A stretch of 27,000 bases of DNA from Chrysomallon squamiferum (lineage: Eukaryota > Mollusca > Gastropoda > Neomphalida > Peltospiridae). Below are positions 1-9,278 of this stretch, piece after piece. The notes below the pieces were generated by a model that was not told where the DNA came from, ran no database searches, and saw only the letters and a list, made by a program, of their open reading frames with translations. The stretch lies in NCBI GenBank assembly GCA_012295275.1, contig CM022675.1:9268193-9295192 (forward strand), read 5' to 3'. A program made the position numbers and the translations under genes. The stretch's first letter is position 1; each line of letters opens with the position of its first letter.

Positions 1-225
1 AATCAGAATATTTTCTTGAAATCTGTTTATAAGTAATCTCGATATGTAAATAACAATATTTTAAAGAAATATAATATTTATAATCTTGATATGTAAATAG
101 GATTATTTGCTAGAAATACATTTATAATCTTGATAAGTAAATGGGAATATTTTCTAGAAGCACAGTATTCATAATCTAAACATAAACAGGATTCTTTTTA
201 TAAAAAGTATAATCTAGGTATTTCC
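1..225. repeat. Degenerate tandem array, unit about 45-48 bp
   Basis: About four and a half diverged copies start near 7, 55, 101, 146 and 189. Each copy runs AATATTTT..AGAAAT, then TTTATAATCTTGATA, then GTAAATAGG. Periods drift from 48 to about 44. The array is probably cut by the left edge of the window. It is purely non-coding and A+T-rich. Confidence 0.6.
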
Positions 226-1131
226 TTTTTTTAATATTTTGATTATTTATTAAAACAGAAATAAGATATAACTAAATCCAGCCTAGGAATATTACATTTA
301 TTATGTCTATAATTACCTATATTATTTACATACCTTTTTATTTATAACAAAGATAATAATTGGATTTTTTAAAATGTTCAGGAAAAGAATTAACTACTTT
401 TGCACAGATTTCTGTTTATTTTAAAAATATATCAAAATACTTGATAATTACCTGTAATGTATAACCTTTTTTTTTTTTTTACCTGTATCTTTAATTTTTT
501 ATTATTTTGGTGGAAATTGTGAATTTCAGTAATTGCAATAATTTTAGTAAAAAAATTATATTTTTTTAAAAATTGTTTGTAATTACTTGTTATATGAAAA
601 CTTTACTTGTTTTATACATTTATTATTAATGTTGTTTATTAATTATTTGCATAATTTTGAAAACAGTAGCAAGAAAAAATTCTTAATACCGGAATACTTG
701 TCATATATATATATATATATATGTTTTTATTAATAGACATATTAATTTAAAATGTTTGAGTTGTGTATTAAAAATGTATGAAAATAAATGTTTAATTTTA
801 TACAGATTCTAAACAGTACTCATAATTATAAAAATTACTATAACAATTTGCTCTGTATACCTTTATACTATTATTATTTTTCCTTACTTCTAGTATTAAT
901 AAATTATTGTTTCTATTTATGAAAATTACGCCATTCTTATTTGTATAATTAGCATCATAAAATACTTTAATTACCTGAAAAGGTACATTTATTTCTTTCT
1001 TTTTTTCTTTAATATATATATATATATTTTTTTAAAGTTATGGTTTTAACATTTATTTATTTTTGCTACATGTAAAATGAAAGATTAATTATTAATCCAT
1101 TTTATTGATAATTAATAATTACAGCATTACT
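226..1131. other. A/T-rich DNA without genes
   Basis: This stretch is low in G+C, with only short simple repeats: a T run at 467-480, (AT)10 at about 703-722 and (TA) at about 1012-1026. An octamer-like ATTTGCAT lies at 645-652 but is not remarkable in such A/T-rich DNA. I see no exon signals or RNA gene. Confidence 0.7.
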
Positions 1132-1376
1132 AATATAATTACTATAATTACTGCTATTACTTCTTCTTCTACTACTACTAAATACTAAATACCATCACTG
1201 TTATAACTACTATAACTACTAATACTATGAATATTACTGCTACTACTACTATTATTACAATTACTGCTATAACTACTACAACTACTATCAGTGCAGTACC
1301 TAATACTACTAGTACTTGTACAATTACTTCTATAACTACTACTACTACGACTACTACTACTACTACTACCACCGAG
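1132..1376. repeat. Imperfect ACT/ATT trinucleotide tract
   Basis: About 245 bp of phase-keeping trinucleotides (ACT, ATT, ACA, GCT, TTC), ending in pure ACT/ACC repeats. Translated frames give poly-Val or poly-Ser artefacts, so this is not coding. Similar tracts occur near 8155-8425, 13089-13195 and 20228-20363. Confidence 0.8.
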
Positions 1377-1700
1377 ATGCACTTCTAGTACTATTCCAAG
1401 ACGTTTTCGGTGTTCAAAGAGATAAACAAATTAGCCTGTTTTCTCTCTGTGTGGAGGAAAACAAAGAAACGTGGACAAGTCAGAGAAATCTGATCCTGTT
1501 TTAAACCCACTGCAAACAGTAGGAGAAAACACATTATGTAATCATGTGCTTACATAACTCTGAAGCAAGCATCATGGTTCACAGAGGTCACACACTGAGA
1601 GGTAGAGGCCAAACCCCATGGCTAAGTTGATTTGCACGCTTCCTAACATTTATGTAATGGTGTTTAAGACTTCTTCTAGATGCTTCTGGATTTGAATTTA
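1377..1700. other. Unique-sequence island, candidate non-coding element
   Basis: The base composition becomes balanced directly after the trinucleotide tract, with no internal repeat. It contains one nuclear-receptor half-site AGGTCA at 1585-1590 and an ACAAAG SOX/TCF-like core near 1461. No extended reading frame or splice pair is visible. It could be conserved regulatory DNA or just old unique sequence. Confidence 0.3.
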
Positions 1701-1854
1701 GGAAGTACTGGAAAATATTAGATTTTTCTTCTATTTTTGGCCGTTAGTTTTTACGTAGTTAATTTGCCGGATTCTTAATAATATGCAGTGGAATTTACTT
1801 TTTAGATTTTAGAAGTTTGTGGAAATTTATTAAAATTATTTTGTATTATTTTTT

Positions 1855-1897
1855 TATTATTATTATTATTATTATTAGTAGTAGTAGTAGTAGTAGT

Positions 1898-1927
<30 letters not shown>
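1855..1927. repeat. Compound microsatellite ATT-AGT-TTTA
   Basis: Three different motifs are joined head to tail: (ATT) to about 1876, (AGT) to about 1898, then (TTTA) to about 1927. The flanks (1701-1854 and 1928-2110) are plain A/T-rich DNA with a T run at about 2099-2110. Confidence 0.85.
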
Positions 1928-1931
<4 letters not shown>

Positions 1932-2319
1932 TTTTTGCCCTAGTTTATTTTCATAGTTCTTAATAAATTATATGTAGAGGAATTTAAGAATTGGTTTTAG
2001 AGATTTTGGGATTGAAATCTGAGAAGGGCAGACAGAGTTTTTATTTTTGAATTTTTTTGAATTATTATTATTATATGTAGAAAATGGAATTTATGAATTT
2101 TTTTTTTTTAGAAGTATCACAATTTGATCTAAAGACCACAATCTAAATACTGCGTTTGTATGTGGAACTGATCTGCAGTAGATTAACTGTCCATTTGATG
2201 TAGATATATTTATCATTTGTACTGAAGACATTTCTTTTAAATAAGATCCTGGTTTGTTACTGGAATTGCCATGGAACATTTTAAATGTCTGCTTTGTCTT
2301 TTGTTTCTCCCACCATCAG

Positions 2320-2359
2320 AATGTGGAACTGCTTCAAATAATTATCCCTGATGATGTAG
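2320..2359 (+). CDS. Candidate 40-bp internal exon, protein unknown
   Basis: A pyrimidine-rich stretch (2288-2314) ends in CATCAG with AG at 2318-2319. A TAG-GTAAGT donor starts at 2360 and matches the animal 5' splice consensus perfectly. Of the three frames, two contain stops and one is open, reading N-V-E-L-L-Q-I-I-I-P-D-D-V plus one spare base. The length of 40 bp is not a multiple of three, so skipping would shift the frame. I do not recognise the protein. A chance acceptor-donor pair in an intron is a real alternative, and no neighbouring exon was found in the window. Confidence 0.17.
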
Positions 2360-2459
2360 GTAAGTTTTTAAAAATTGTCATCAAAAGGGCGGAGTGCAAT
2401 CAGAATATTTACAAACTAATTTACAGCAGCATGGTGGTATTTTGTTAACACTCTTGGAT

Positions 2460-3030
2460 GGTATTTAAAAAAAAAAAAAAAAAAGTTAAAATAATAATGA
2501 ACTGTAATATTAAGTTTAAGTGAATTCATTTCAAACAGGATATGTGGATACCTATGTCACATGGTGTGTGTACTTTAGGCGAGACCGGTGTTGTTTTCGT
2601 TTGGTTTTGTATTATGCTAAGGAAATCAGAGACTAATTAAATGAAAGAAGAAACCAAAACTAAAAAAAAAAAAGAAAAAATTGTTTTTTGTTTTTTTTTA
2701 AAACCCTCACAGAAACAAAAAACAAATAAAATAAATATTTAAATTTAAATGAAAAAAAAAAAAAAAAAGAAAGGAAGAATTTAAATTTTAAAATAAAAAT
2801 TTAATAAAAATCAAAGAAAAAATGAACAGCGAAATACAGATTTATTTTATTTATTGGCTAATAAAATTTTATTTAAAAACCCCACAAAATGACAACAACA
2901 ACAACAACAAAAAACAAACAAACAACTACAAATCAAATACAAAAGACACCCCACCCTGTGAGTGGGAGGGCAAGAAATGTGAGAGGAAAAGAAAAACACA
3001 AAGAAAGGAAGATAGTTTTTACTTTTTTTG
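2460..3030. other. A-rich low-complexity stretch
   Basis: Runs of A lie at 2467-2484 and about 2752-2768, with a short (AAC)/(AAAC) tract near 2892-2930. A small G-bearing patch (2940-3010) breaks the A-rich context. Nothing gene-like is seen; the 107-codon frame here is rich in Lys, Asn, Tyr and Phe and reflects base composition only. Confidence 0.7.
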
Positions 3031-3228
3031 CAAAGTTGGCACTTTTACAAGAATTGAATCTTTTGATGAGAACAATTATTATTATTTTTTAATCTCTTAT
3101 TGTTACTTAATGACAGAGATATTTAAATATTGGCACAGTTACTAGAATTGTATCTTCTGATAATCATAGAATTATTTCTTATATCTTATTATGAACAAAA
3201 GAGACAGACAGTCTTATAGATATATGGA

Positions 3229-3233
<5 letters not shown>

Positions 3234-3320
<87 letters not shown>
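3234..3320. repeat. (GA)n microsatellite, about 43 units
   Basis: An uninterrupted GA run of 87 bp lies in the tail of copy 2 of the surrounding degenerate array. It is a perfect purine-pyrimidine mirror repeat. Confidence 0.95.
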
Positions 3321-3323
<3 letters not shown>

Positions 3324-3413
3324 TAAAAATTTTTATTTTACAAAGTTGGCACATTAATTGTAATTGAATCTTTTACTAACACCTTTGTTGAATAGAATTA
3401 TTTCTTTGTTTTC

Positions 3414-3417
<4 letters not shown>

Positions 3418-3453
<36 letters not shown>
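3418..3453. repeat. (GA)n microsatellite, about 18 units
   Basis: A second pure GA run lies in the tail of copy 3 of the same degenerate array. Its position relative to the unit start is similar to that of the longer tract at 3234-3320. Confidence 0.95.
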
Positions 3454-3456
<3 letters not shown>

Positions 3457-3712
3457 CAGAATCAGCAGAATTATCATAATTTTCTTTGTTCACAAAATAT
3501 TGGCAGGGATTCTGTGACAGACTCTTTTAATGATACCTTTGTGGAGTGGAAATATTTCTTATCTTGTACCACTGCATGCTAATGACTCTACCAGACTTTT
3601 GCCTGAATGTGTCGCAAGTCTTTCTGTGTCCTTTCATGTAGTCCATACTTATCATCAGTTACCCAGTAAGCTTATCTCGCAGGTTTATGCACAGCTAATG
3701 AAGCATGACCCG

Positions 3713-4100
3713 AATCTCGTTATGTCATCCTGTTCTTGTTTTCCAGTTTGAGGTTCTGGTAAATGAAGAAATTGTGTCTGTCGTTGTAATACTGGTGTAG
3801 TTGTGTAGTAGTGCTGGACGTGGGCAGTTGAATAATACAGGTGAATTAAGATGACAAGGAGTCAGTGATTTAATAATGAATGAATGAATGAATAAGGAAT
3901 GAATAAATCTCGGTTATGTCATCCTGTTCTTGTTTTACAGTTTGAGGTTCTGGTAACTGAAGAAATTGTGTCTGTCGTTGTAATACTGGTGTAGTTGTGT
4001 ATTGCTGTATATGGGTAGCTGAATAATACAAGTGAATTAAGATGATAAGGAGTAAGTGATTTAATAATGAATGAATGAATAAGGAAAGAATAAATAATGA
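3713..4100. repeat. Direct tandem duplication of about 193 bp
   Basis: Copy 1 spans 3713-3905 and copy 2 spans 3906 to about 4100. Offsets are 193 then 194 bases. Shared landmarks are TTATGTCATCCTGTTCTTG, TTTGAGGTTCTGGTAA, TCTGTCGTTGTAATACTGG and AGTGATTTAATAATGAATG. The copies are close, with scattered substitutions (for example TTTTCCAG against TTTTACAG), so the event is fairly recent. Each copy ends in GAAT repeats, which may have seeded the duplication. Confidence 0.85.
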
Positions 4101-4260
4101 ATGAATGAATAAATGAATATGGAGTGAATAAATAAAGGAATAAGGAATAAATATAAGAATAAATAAATGAATAAGGATGGAATAAATTAATTAGGAATAA
4201 ATAAATTAATAAGGAATGAATGTAAATTATAAAATAATTAATAAATAAATTAATAAATGA
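3872..4260. repeat. GAAT/AAAT degenerate tetranucleotide repeats
   Basis: Imperfect (GAAT) and (AAAT) runs interrupted by AAGG overlap the second duplicate and continue past it. They contain many stop codons in all frames. Confidence 0.8.
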
Positions 4261-4924
4261 ACAAAAACTACTAAGTATATAAATAATTGGATTGGTGAAT
4301 CAATGTTTGAATAATATAATAATTGAATGACTTGGGCAATAAATACATAAATGTTGTAAAATTTTATTAATTTTTTTGTAAGTGTATTTATAATAATACA
4401 TGTCATCTTCTACTAGTATAAAAAAAAAAAACCCCACTCCCAGTCAAAACCTTCTTTCAGTAGAAAAATAACCTCTGTTATAAAATAGCATATTCATAGA
4501 ACTCTTTGAATCTCATTTACATAATGTGTAATACAAAGGGTATTACATTTCACAGGTCCACTTAAAATGCTCCAACTCAGAATCTTGTAATATGAAACAT
4601 TCAGTATCTGAATTCAATTTTTTTGAAATGCCCATTAACTTTGACCCGAGGTCAGGGGTCGTGTCATCGACCTATAGCTGGCTTGTGTCAAGTTGTGGAA
4701 CTGTGCAGTAATAAAGTTTTCTTCATAGGAGATTTAAAAATAAATGTTCAGGACATAACACTTGAACTTAAAGACAGATAGAATCTGAATGCATGTATGT
4801 AAACCTAATCTTTTCTTCCCCTTCAATATACATAACACATGATAACAATAAACCTTTAAAACAAATAAGTCTGTTTTCTTCTTAATCTCTTCTTACACCA
4901 ACATCTGGTCCTTAATCCAGTCTT
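4261..4924. other. Mostly unique A/T-rich DNA
   Basis: No genes are seen. A more balanced patch around 4550-4700 contains the DR1-like element listed separately. The remainder has ordinary A/T-rich unique sequence and an 11-A run near 4420. Confidence 0.5.
4642..4661 (+). promoter_or_regulatory. DR1-like nuclear-receptor element
   Basis: AGGTCA-G-GGGTCG at 4649-4661 forms two direct half-sites spaced by one base; the second deviates at its last base. An inverted TGACCC (4642-4647) precedes it. DR1 elements bind RXR heterodimers, HNF4 and COUP-TF-type receptors in animals. This is a motif match only. Confidence 0.3.
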
Positions 4925-5115
4925 AAGTGTGGTCATCATCAGCATGGATGTGTGTGTGGGGGAGAAACAAAGGCAGGGGGAGGCCAAGAGTTATATCATT
5001 TACCGAAACTGTAAATAAAGAGTTATTATCTTTATCCCTGGCCTGGCTCTTAACAAGATTAATTCATGTGTAATTGTGCCAGAGATTTTGGCAGCCGGAG
5101 AAAATCCTATTGGCT
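4925..5115. other. Unique-sequence island with GATA-type sites
   Basis: A balanced-composition block contains ATTATCTTTATCC at about 5026-5037, which includes a reverse GATA core, together with TGGCCTGGCTC and an ATTGGC near its end. There is no reading frame worth calling. It is a candidate regulatory island. Confidence 0.25.
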
Positions 5116-5440
5116 TTTATTTTTTTTTTTTTTTTTTTGTATGTTTGTTTGTTCTCTCCTTCTTCTTCTCCTCCTCAGGCTTCCTGGTTTTGGAGACCAG
5201 GATGTGTGGACAGGGAGTCAGAAGATTCTCTGTGACATTAAGTATACGTTTCCTGGTTTCAAGGTGTTGGCAAGGTGATTATGTAACAATAGATGGTGCT
5301 TATCCTGTTTGTAAAAGGTTTTATCCGGTTACAAACTTTTCCCGTAATTTTAACTAGTTTGTAATCCTAATGTCATTTTTTTCTTTCTGGTTTTGTTGGT
5401 TCTTTTATCTTCAAATTAAAGAGTGAAAAAGAAATGGTCA

Positions 5441-5494
<54 letters not shown>
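5441..5494. repeat. (AAT)18 microsatellite
   Basis: A pure AAT run. It directly precedes and overlaps the start of a diverged 105-bp duplication. Confidence 0.95.
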
Positions 5495-5495
<1 letters not shown>

Positions 5496-5790
5496 GATCT
5501 ATAATAGTAAGTAATAATAATAATAACAATTCTTTAAAAAGAATAAAATATATAACAGATAAATGTTTATTAAAATAAAATCATAAGAATAATAATAATA
5601 GATCTATAATAGTAAGTAAATAAATAATACCAAAAAGAGAAAAATTACCTACCTAAGAGATAATATTTTAATTGTAAAATTAAACATATATTTTTTTTAA
5701 ATAAATAAAATAAAAAAAAATAAATAAAAAGGAGGAAAAGGATCTAATACCTAAGCTCTAGCTAATATTTTAAGTGGAACATTAGATGTA
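5487..5790. repeat. Degenerate duplications of about 100 bp
   Basis: AATAGATCTATAATAGTAAG occurs with GATCT at 5496 and again at 5601 (offset 105). Further on, ACCTAAG..TAATATTTTAA..ACAT appears near 5651 and again near 5749 (offset about 97). This suggests three or more decayed copies of a unit of about 100 bp. Confidence 0.5.
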
Positions 5791-5808
5791 TGAATTATAA
5801 ATAAATTA

Positions 5809-5809
<1 letters not shown>

Positions 5810-5839
<30 letters not shown>

Positions 5840-5842
5840 ATA
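5810..5842. repeat. (AAAT)n microsatellite
   Basis: A clean tetranucleotide run of about eight units at the end of the preceding duplicated block. Confidence 0.9.
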
Positions 5843-5884
5843 GAAACAAATAATTGGAATAACAAGAAGAAGAAATAAAAATGA

Positions 5885-6125
5885 CAAAGTAAATTTTTAG
5901 CATCGACTACTGCGACAGCTGATCCTGACATTTAAAAGTATCTGATTGTCTCGTCCAATTTGCTGAGGTGTCTCGCACAATTAACAAATGTTTTTGTGTC
6001 CATCTCACCACTCAAAGTGAACTTTTAATAATTGCCAGTGATTTCTGATGAGTCACTGTGTCCCATACTAATTACCATAAGCATATTCGTCATTTCATTT
6101 GTAGTAACAGTGGCATGGATTTTGA
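5885..6125. other. Unique-sequence island with AP-1 consensus
   Basis: A non-repetitive block with CpGs contains TGAGTCA (6049-6055, perfect AP-1), the short palindrome CACTCAAAGTG near 6009-6019, and homeodomain-type ATTAAC, AATAATTG and CTAATTACC cores. There is no exon-like frame. It is a candidate enhancer, inferred from motif density only. Confidence 0.3.
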
Positions 6126-6167
6126 TTTTGGTTGGATTTCTTTTTTCTTTTCTTATTTTTAAATTTT

Positions 6168-6180
6168 ATTATTATTATTA

Positions 6181-6237
<57 letters not shown>

Positions 6238-6238
6238 T
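6168..6238. repeat. (TTA)n microsatellite
   Basis: Two TTA runs are separated by a six-T interruption near 6181-6186. The long frame through it is poly-Leu/Tyr from the repeat. Confidence 0.9.
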
Positions 6239-6968
6239 ATAAATACATTTTTTTATGTGTTTTGTTTTTGTTAATAAATACTTAATAAATTCTTTTAAAA
6301 AAAAAAAATTTTAATTTAAATAAGGTGAAAAAAAAAATAAGATTTCTTTTTTGTGTGTTTTAAATTTATTTTTTTTCAAATAGGATAGTTGTTTTTTGTT
6401 TGTATGATGATGCCTTTTAGATTTCATTCTTTAATTAAAAAAAGACAAAAAGATAAAAAAATAAAAATAAAAGGCTTAAAAAATCGATTCAAAAAAAAAG
6501 TAATACAGAAAAAAAGAATAAAAAAAGAAAAATAAAGCTTTTATTAAAAAATTAAAAAAATTAAAAAAGGAATCCAAACATTTAGAATTTTGTTTAATTA
6601 TTTTATTGTTTGAAGGAATTGTGTAAGAAAAAATTAAAATAAAAACGATTTTTTTTTTTTTTTCCATTCCTAAATAAGAAACAGAATTTTAAAAAACAGT
6701 TTTAATGAGGAAAACTTCATTTAATATATTAATAAAAATTCATCATTCTTATTTTCTTTGTCCATATATTTGAAAATTTTCATAATAATAAATATAACAA
6801 ATAATAATAATAAAAACCAACAAAAACAAATAACAACAGTAACAATAAATATAAAAAATAAGTAAATAAATATAAATGAAAAATGAAATAAACTAATAAA
6901 AATTAGAAATTAAAATCAAATAAAATTTGGTTAGAAAATATTTACTGTTGTTAATTATTTTTGCTATT
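6239..6968. other. Extreme A/T-rich filler
   Basis: About 700 bp of short A and T runs with little G or C and no recognisable unit. No exon, RNA or palindromic element stood out. Confidence 0.7.
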
Positions 6969-6979
6969 GTTATTATTAC

Positions 6980-7019
<40 letters not shown>

Positions 7020-7070
7020 TAATTAATATTTCTGTTATTATTAATTAATTAATTCATTAATTCATTCATT
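6969..7070. repeat. (ATT)n followed by TTAA/ATTC repeats
   Basis: A clean ATT run reaches about 7019. It is followed by TTAATTAATTAATTCATT and ATTCATTCATTCA variants to about 7070. Confidence 0.85.
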
Positions 7071-7179
7071 CAGTGTTTGATTTTTAATGAAGAATTTACG
7101 TTTCTGTGTATATGTACAGATACATGCATACACATGTGTCTTCTGTTTGAAGGAGCTCATATTTGTATTTCGTAACTGA

Positions 7180-7440
7180 TAATTACAATAAATATCCATT
7201 ATTGTTAATGATTAAGAACCACAACTATCTTGAAAGCACTATCACAGAGCAATGGTGTGAACAGGAAATAGCTCATTGGATGTACTACAGAGAACTGATC
7301 CCATGACACATCAGCACAGCAATCTCGAAACAAATTAAAAAAGGTGAAGAAGAAAGATAAAAGAAAAAGAAAAAAAAACGACGACAATTTTGTCTTGTTA
7401 TGCAAATTTCACAGATTGCTATCAATTTATTAAAAATGAT
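7180..7440. other. Unique island with SOX-POU composite-like site
   Basis: Non-repetitive DNA rich in AC/GA dinucleotides. At 7393-7407 it contains TCTTGTTATGCAAAT, which differs from the SOX-octamer composite CTTTGTTATGCAAAT only at its first two positions. A short A-rich purine run (7335-7378) lies just upstream. The 66-codon minus-strand frame here has no family resemblance. Confidence 0.3.
7393..7407 (+). promoter_or_regulatory. SOX-POU composite-like motif
   Basis: A SOX-type TTGTT abuts a perfect octamer ATGCAAAT (7400-7407) with the spacing of the compact SOX:POU composite. SoxB and POU class III factors are present across Bilateria. Function here is inference. Confidence 0.3.
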
Positions 7441-7594
7441 GTCATCAGAATCTGTTTCTCAATCTAACTCGAGAAATCTTTCTTTGACAAAGAATTAAAA
7501 AAAACCCAAAAACTATGTTACAAATACAGAATCTTTATTTTTATTTTATTTAATTTTTTTTTTTAACAATTTTTTGTGTTGTTGTATACTTCCA

Positions 7595-7815
7595 TCCTTG
7601 ATGTAACTGGAACAAAACGTTCTTCAGAAAGCTTGATGGATTAATTCAGTAAGATAGTTTTTTTGTCGTGAACCGTGGGTATGCAAATACGCTTTGTGCG
7701 TCTGAGAGCCAATTTCCTGATCGCCAAGCCAGAGAAGAAAATGAAGAATTTTAAAAGCAACGTAGATCAGATGGCAGCTTCCTAATCAGATAAAAAGACA
7801 GCTCCATTGAATTCT
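7595..7815. other. Unique-sequence island with octamer and YY1-like cores
   Basis: A CpG-containing unique block holds a perfect octamer ATGCAAAT at 7681-7688 followed three bases later by CTTTGT (7692-7697). It also has CAGATGGCAGC (7768-7778), close to the YY1/Pho consensus AARATGGCNGC. There is no exon-like frame. Confidence 0.3.
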
Positions 7816-7839
7816 ATCTTTTAATTAATCTGTCTCTTT

Positions 7840-7950
7840 ATTTTATTGTGTTTGTTTTTGTTGTTTTTATTTTTTTGTTTTTTGTTTTGTTTTGTTTGTA
7901 GCTACCACATTGTCAAGAAGTGTCCTTTTGTAAATGACAGCAGTTAAATT

Positions 7951-7991
<41 letters not shown>

Positions 7992-8060
7992 CTTTCTTTC
8001 TTTCGTTATTTCTCTTTGTCTTCCCTTTTTTTCTTTATTTCATTTGTCAGTGCTCTCATT
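7840..8060. repeat. T-rich tract with a 37-T homopolymer
   Basis: The strand is almost entirely T, with GTTTT steps, a pure T run at 7955-7991, then TTTC units. It is a pyrimidine-rich low-complexity tract with no coding content. Confidence 0.85.
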
Positions 8061-8154
8061 CTTCTACATAGATTAGATCATTTATATAAATGTCAGAAAT
8101 GATTGTGTGTGTGTGTATATATAAGATTTTATAATAATATACTAATACTACTTT

Positions 8155-8425
8155 GATTACAGTAATTTTCATTTGACTATTACCTCAACTACTACAACAA
8201 CTGTTACTATTACTGCTGTAACTGTTAGTATTATTACAACTATATTACTTTTACTATTACTACTTAACTATCACTATTATTATTATAATGATTGCTATTA
8301 CTATTATAATTACTTATTTTTGCTGCCATTACTACCACTGCCATCATTACAACTATTTCAATTATTACAACTACTACTACCACTAATACTACAACTACTG
8401 CTGCTGTTTCTACTATAACCAGTGT
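8155..8425. repeat. Imperfect ACT/ATT trinucleotide tract
   Basis: About 270 bp of trinucleotides (ACT, ATT, GCT, ACC, ACA) that largely keep phase. The long frames on both strands (poly-Leu/Tyr, poly-Val) are artefacts. It closely resembles the tract at 1132-1376 in composition and strand. Confidence 0.8.
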
Positions 8426-8439
8426 GACAAAAATATTAA

Positions 8440-8531
8440 GTAAAATATAGAAATAAAAAATAAAAAAAATAATAATAATCAAAATTAATAGGTAAAAATG
8501 ATAATGTAAATGAATAATGTGAATGAATAAT

Positions 8532-8562
<31 letters not shown>

Positions 8563-8615
8563 TATATAAATAAATATATATATAAATATATAAATAAATA
8601 AAAATGACAAATAAC
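8440..8615. repeat. A-rich tract, 27-A run, AT/AAAT repeats
   Basis: (AAT) remnants are followed by a pure A run at 8532-8558, then TATATA and AAATATAT mixtures to about 8610. Minus-strand frames are poly-Phe/Ile/Tyr artefacts. Confidence 0.85.
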
Positions 8616-8689
8616 CAAATAAATCATTCAGTCAACATTTTATTAGGAGTAAATACATTCTTCTTCTGAAACATCTCTTGGCTATGAAT

Positions 8690-9090
8690 CACGGTCTCTT
8701 GTATCCCCACCCCCCCATCTCAGAACCTCCACCCCTACCTACCCCGTCAAATTTCTAGCCTCATCTTTTTAACCAGTGGCACACTTCCACATCATGTCAA
8801 GCAACTGCATGCCACACTGCCACACGTCTCTCTCCAAATGTGACAACAAACAACGAATTGTTTTCTTTGTTTGTCCTGCAGAGTGGGGTCTCTGGTGGGT
8901 TGCTTTACAGATGGGTTCTCCTGTTCCGAATCTCCAGAGTAACCTACGAATTACCTGCCATCCCAAGGGCCCTCTTCTTCTCCGAAAAGGTGTCTGGATT
9001 GACCAGGTGTTAAATTAGCACAGGACTCCTTAATTGGCATCGTCCACACTGCCCTCTGGTGGTGAGAAGGGTAGAGAGATTTTCGAGAGT
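8690..9090. other. Longest G+C-balanced unique island, CTCF site at its right end
   Basis: About 400 bp of non-repetitive, CpG-containing DNA. Overlapping frames of 80 codons on plus and 65 on minus match no family I know, and neither has splice signals or a credible start context. It contains T-box-type AGGTGTTA near 9006, CTTAATTGG near 9030 and a full CTCF consensus at 9049-9062. It is best read as a regulatory or insulator-like element. Confidence 0.4.
9049..9062 (-). promoter_or_regulatory. CTCF consensus site
   Basis: The minus strand reads CCACCAGAGGGCAG, matching every position of the CTCF core CCASYAGRKGGCRS, and continues TG as in strong vertebrate sites. CTCF with its conserved zinc fingers is found across Bilateria and acts in insulation and loop anchoring. 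Orientation is leftward in this window. Occupancy is unproven. Confidence 0.5.
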
Positions 9091-9120
9091 GTGGAAGTGT
9101 CGATTGATTAGGATTTAAAA

Positions 9121-9278
9121 TGATGATGATGATAGTAATGATTGTAAAAATGAAAAAATAAAAAATAATAATAAATAAATAAATAAGGAAGAAAAGAAAA
9201 GTAATCTGAAAAAGAATTTAAAACAAAGAAAACAGCACATATACAAAATATATCCCTGACACACACACACACACACAC
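9121..9278. repeat. Short ATG, AAAT and AC microsatellites
   Basis: (ATG) near 9120-9133, (AAAT) near 9170-9185 and (AC)10 at 9259-9278 are separated by A-rich filler. The 82-codon minus-strand frame across them is compositional. Confidence 0.8.

Larger units (their letters stand above)
3032..3570. repeat. Degenerate tandem array with embedded GA tracts
   Basis: Four diverged copies start near 3032, 3125, 3342 and 3494. Each begins AAAGTTGGCAC or AATATTGGCA, continues with GAATTGAATCTTTTGAT and then GAATTATTTCTTAT. In copy 1 the tail reads GACAGAGAT. In copies 2 and 3 a long GA microsatellite sits in the equivalent tail. Unit length without GA is about 75-95 bp. Confidence 0.6.

Noticed and set aside
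645-652. Octamer ATTTGCAT
   Set aside because: It is isolated in extremely A/T-rich DNA where such an 8-mer is expected by chance. Another at 16767-16774 lies in a repeat.
1178-1382. Overlapping minus-strand frames rich in Val or Ser
   Set aside because: Both are phases of the same ACT/ATT trinucleotide tract. They have no flanking coding signal.
8769-9018. Overlapping plus and minus frames in the G+C-balanced island
   Set aside because: Long frames on both strands at once in a balanced region fit chance. Neither sequence resembles a known domain and there are no splice sites at the ends.
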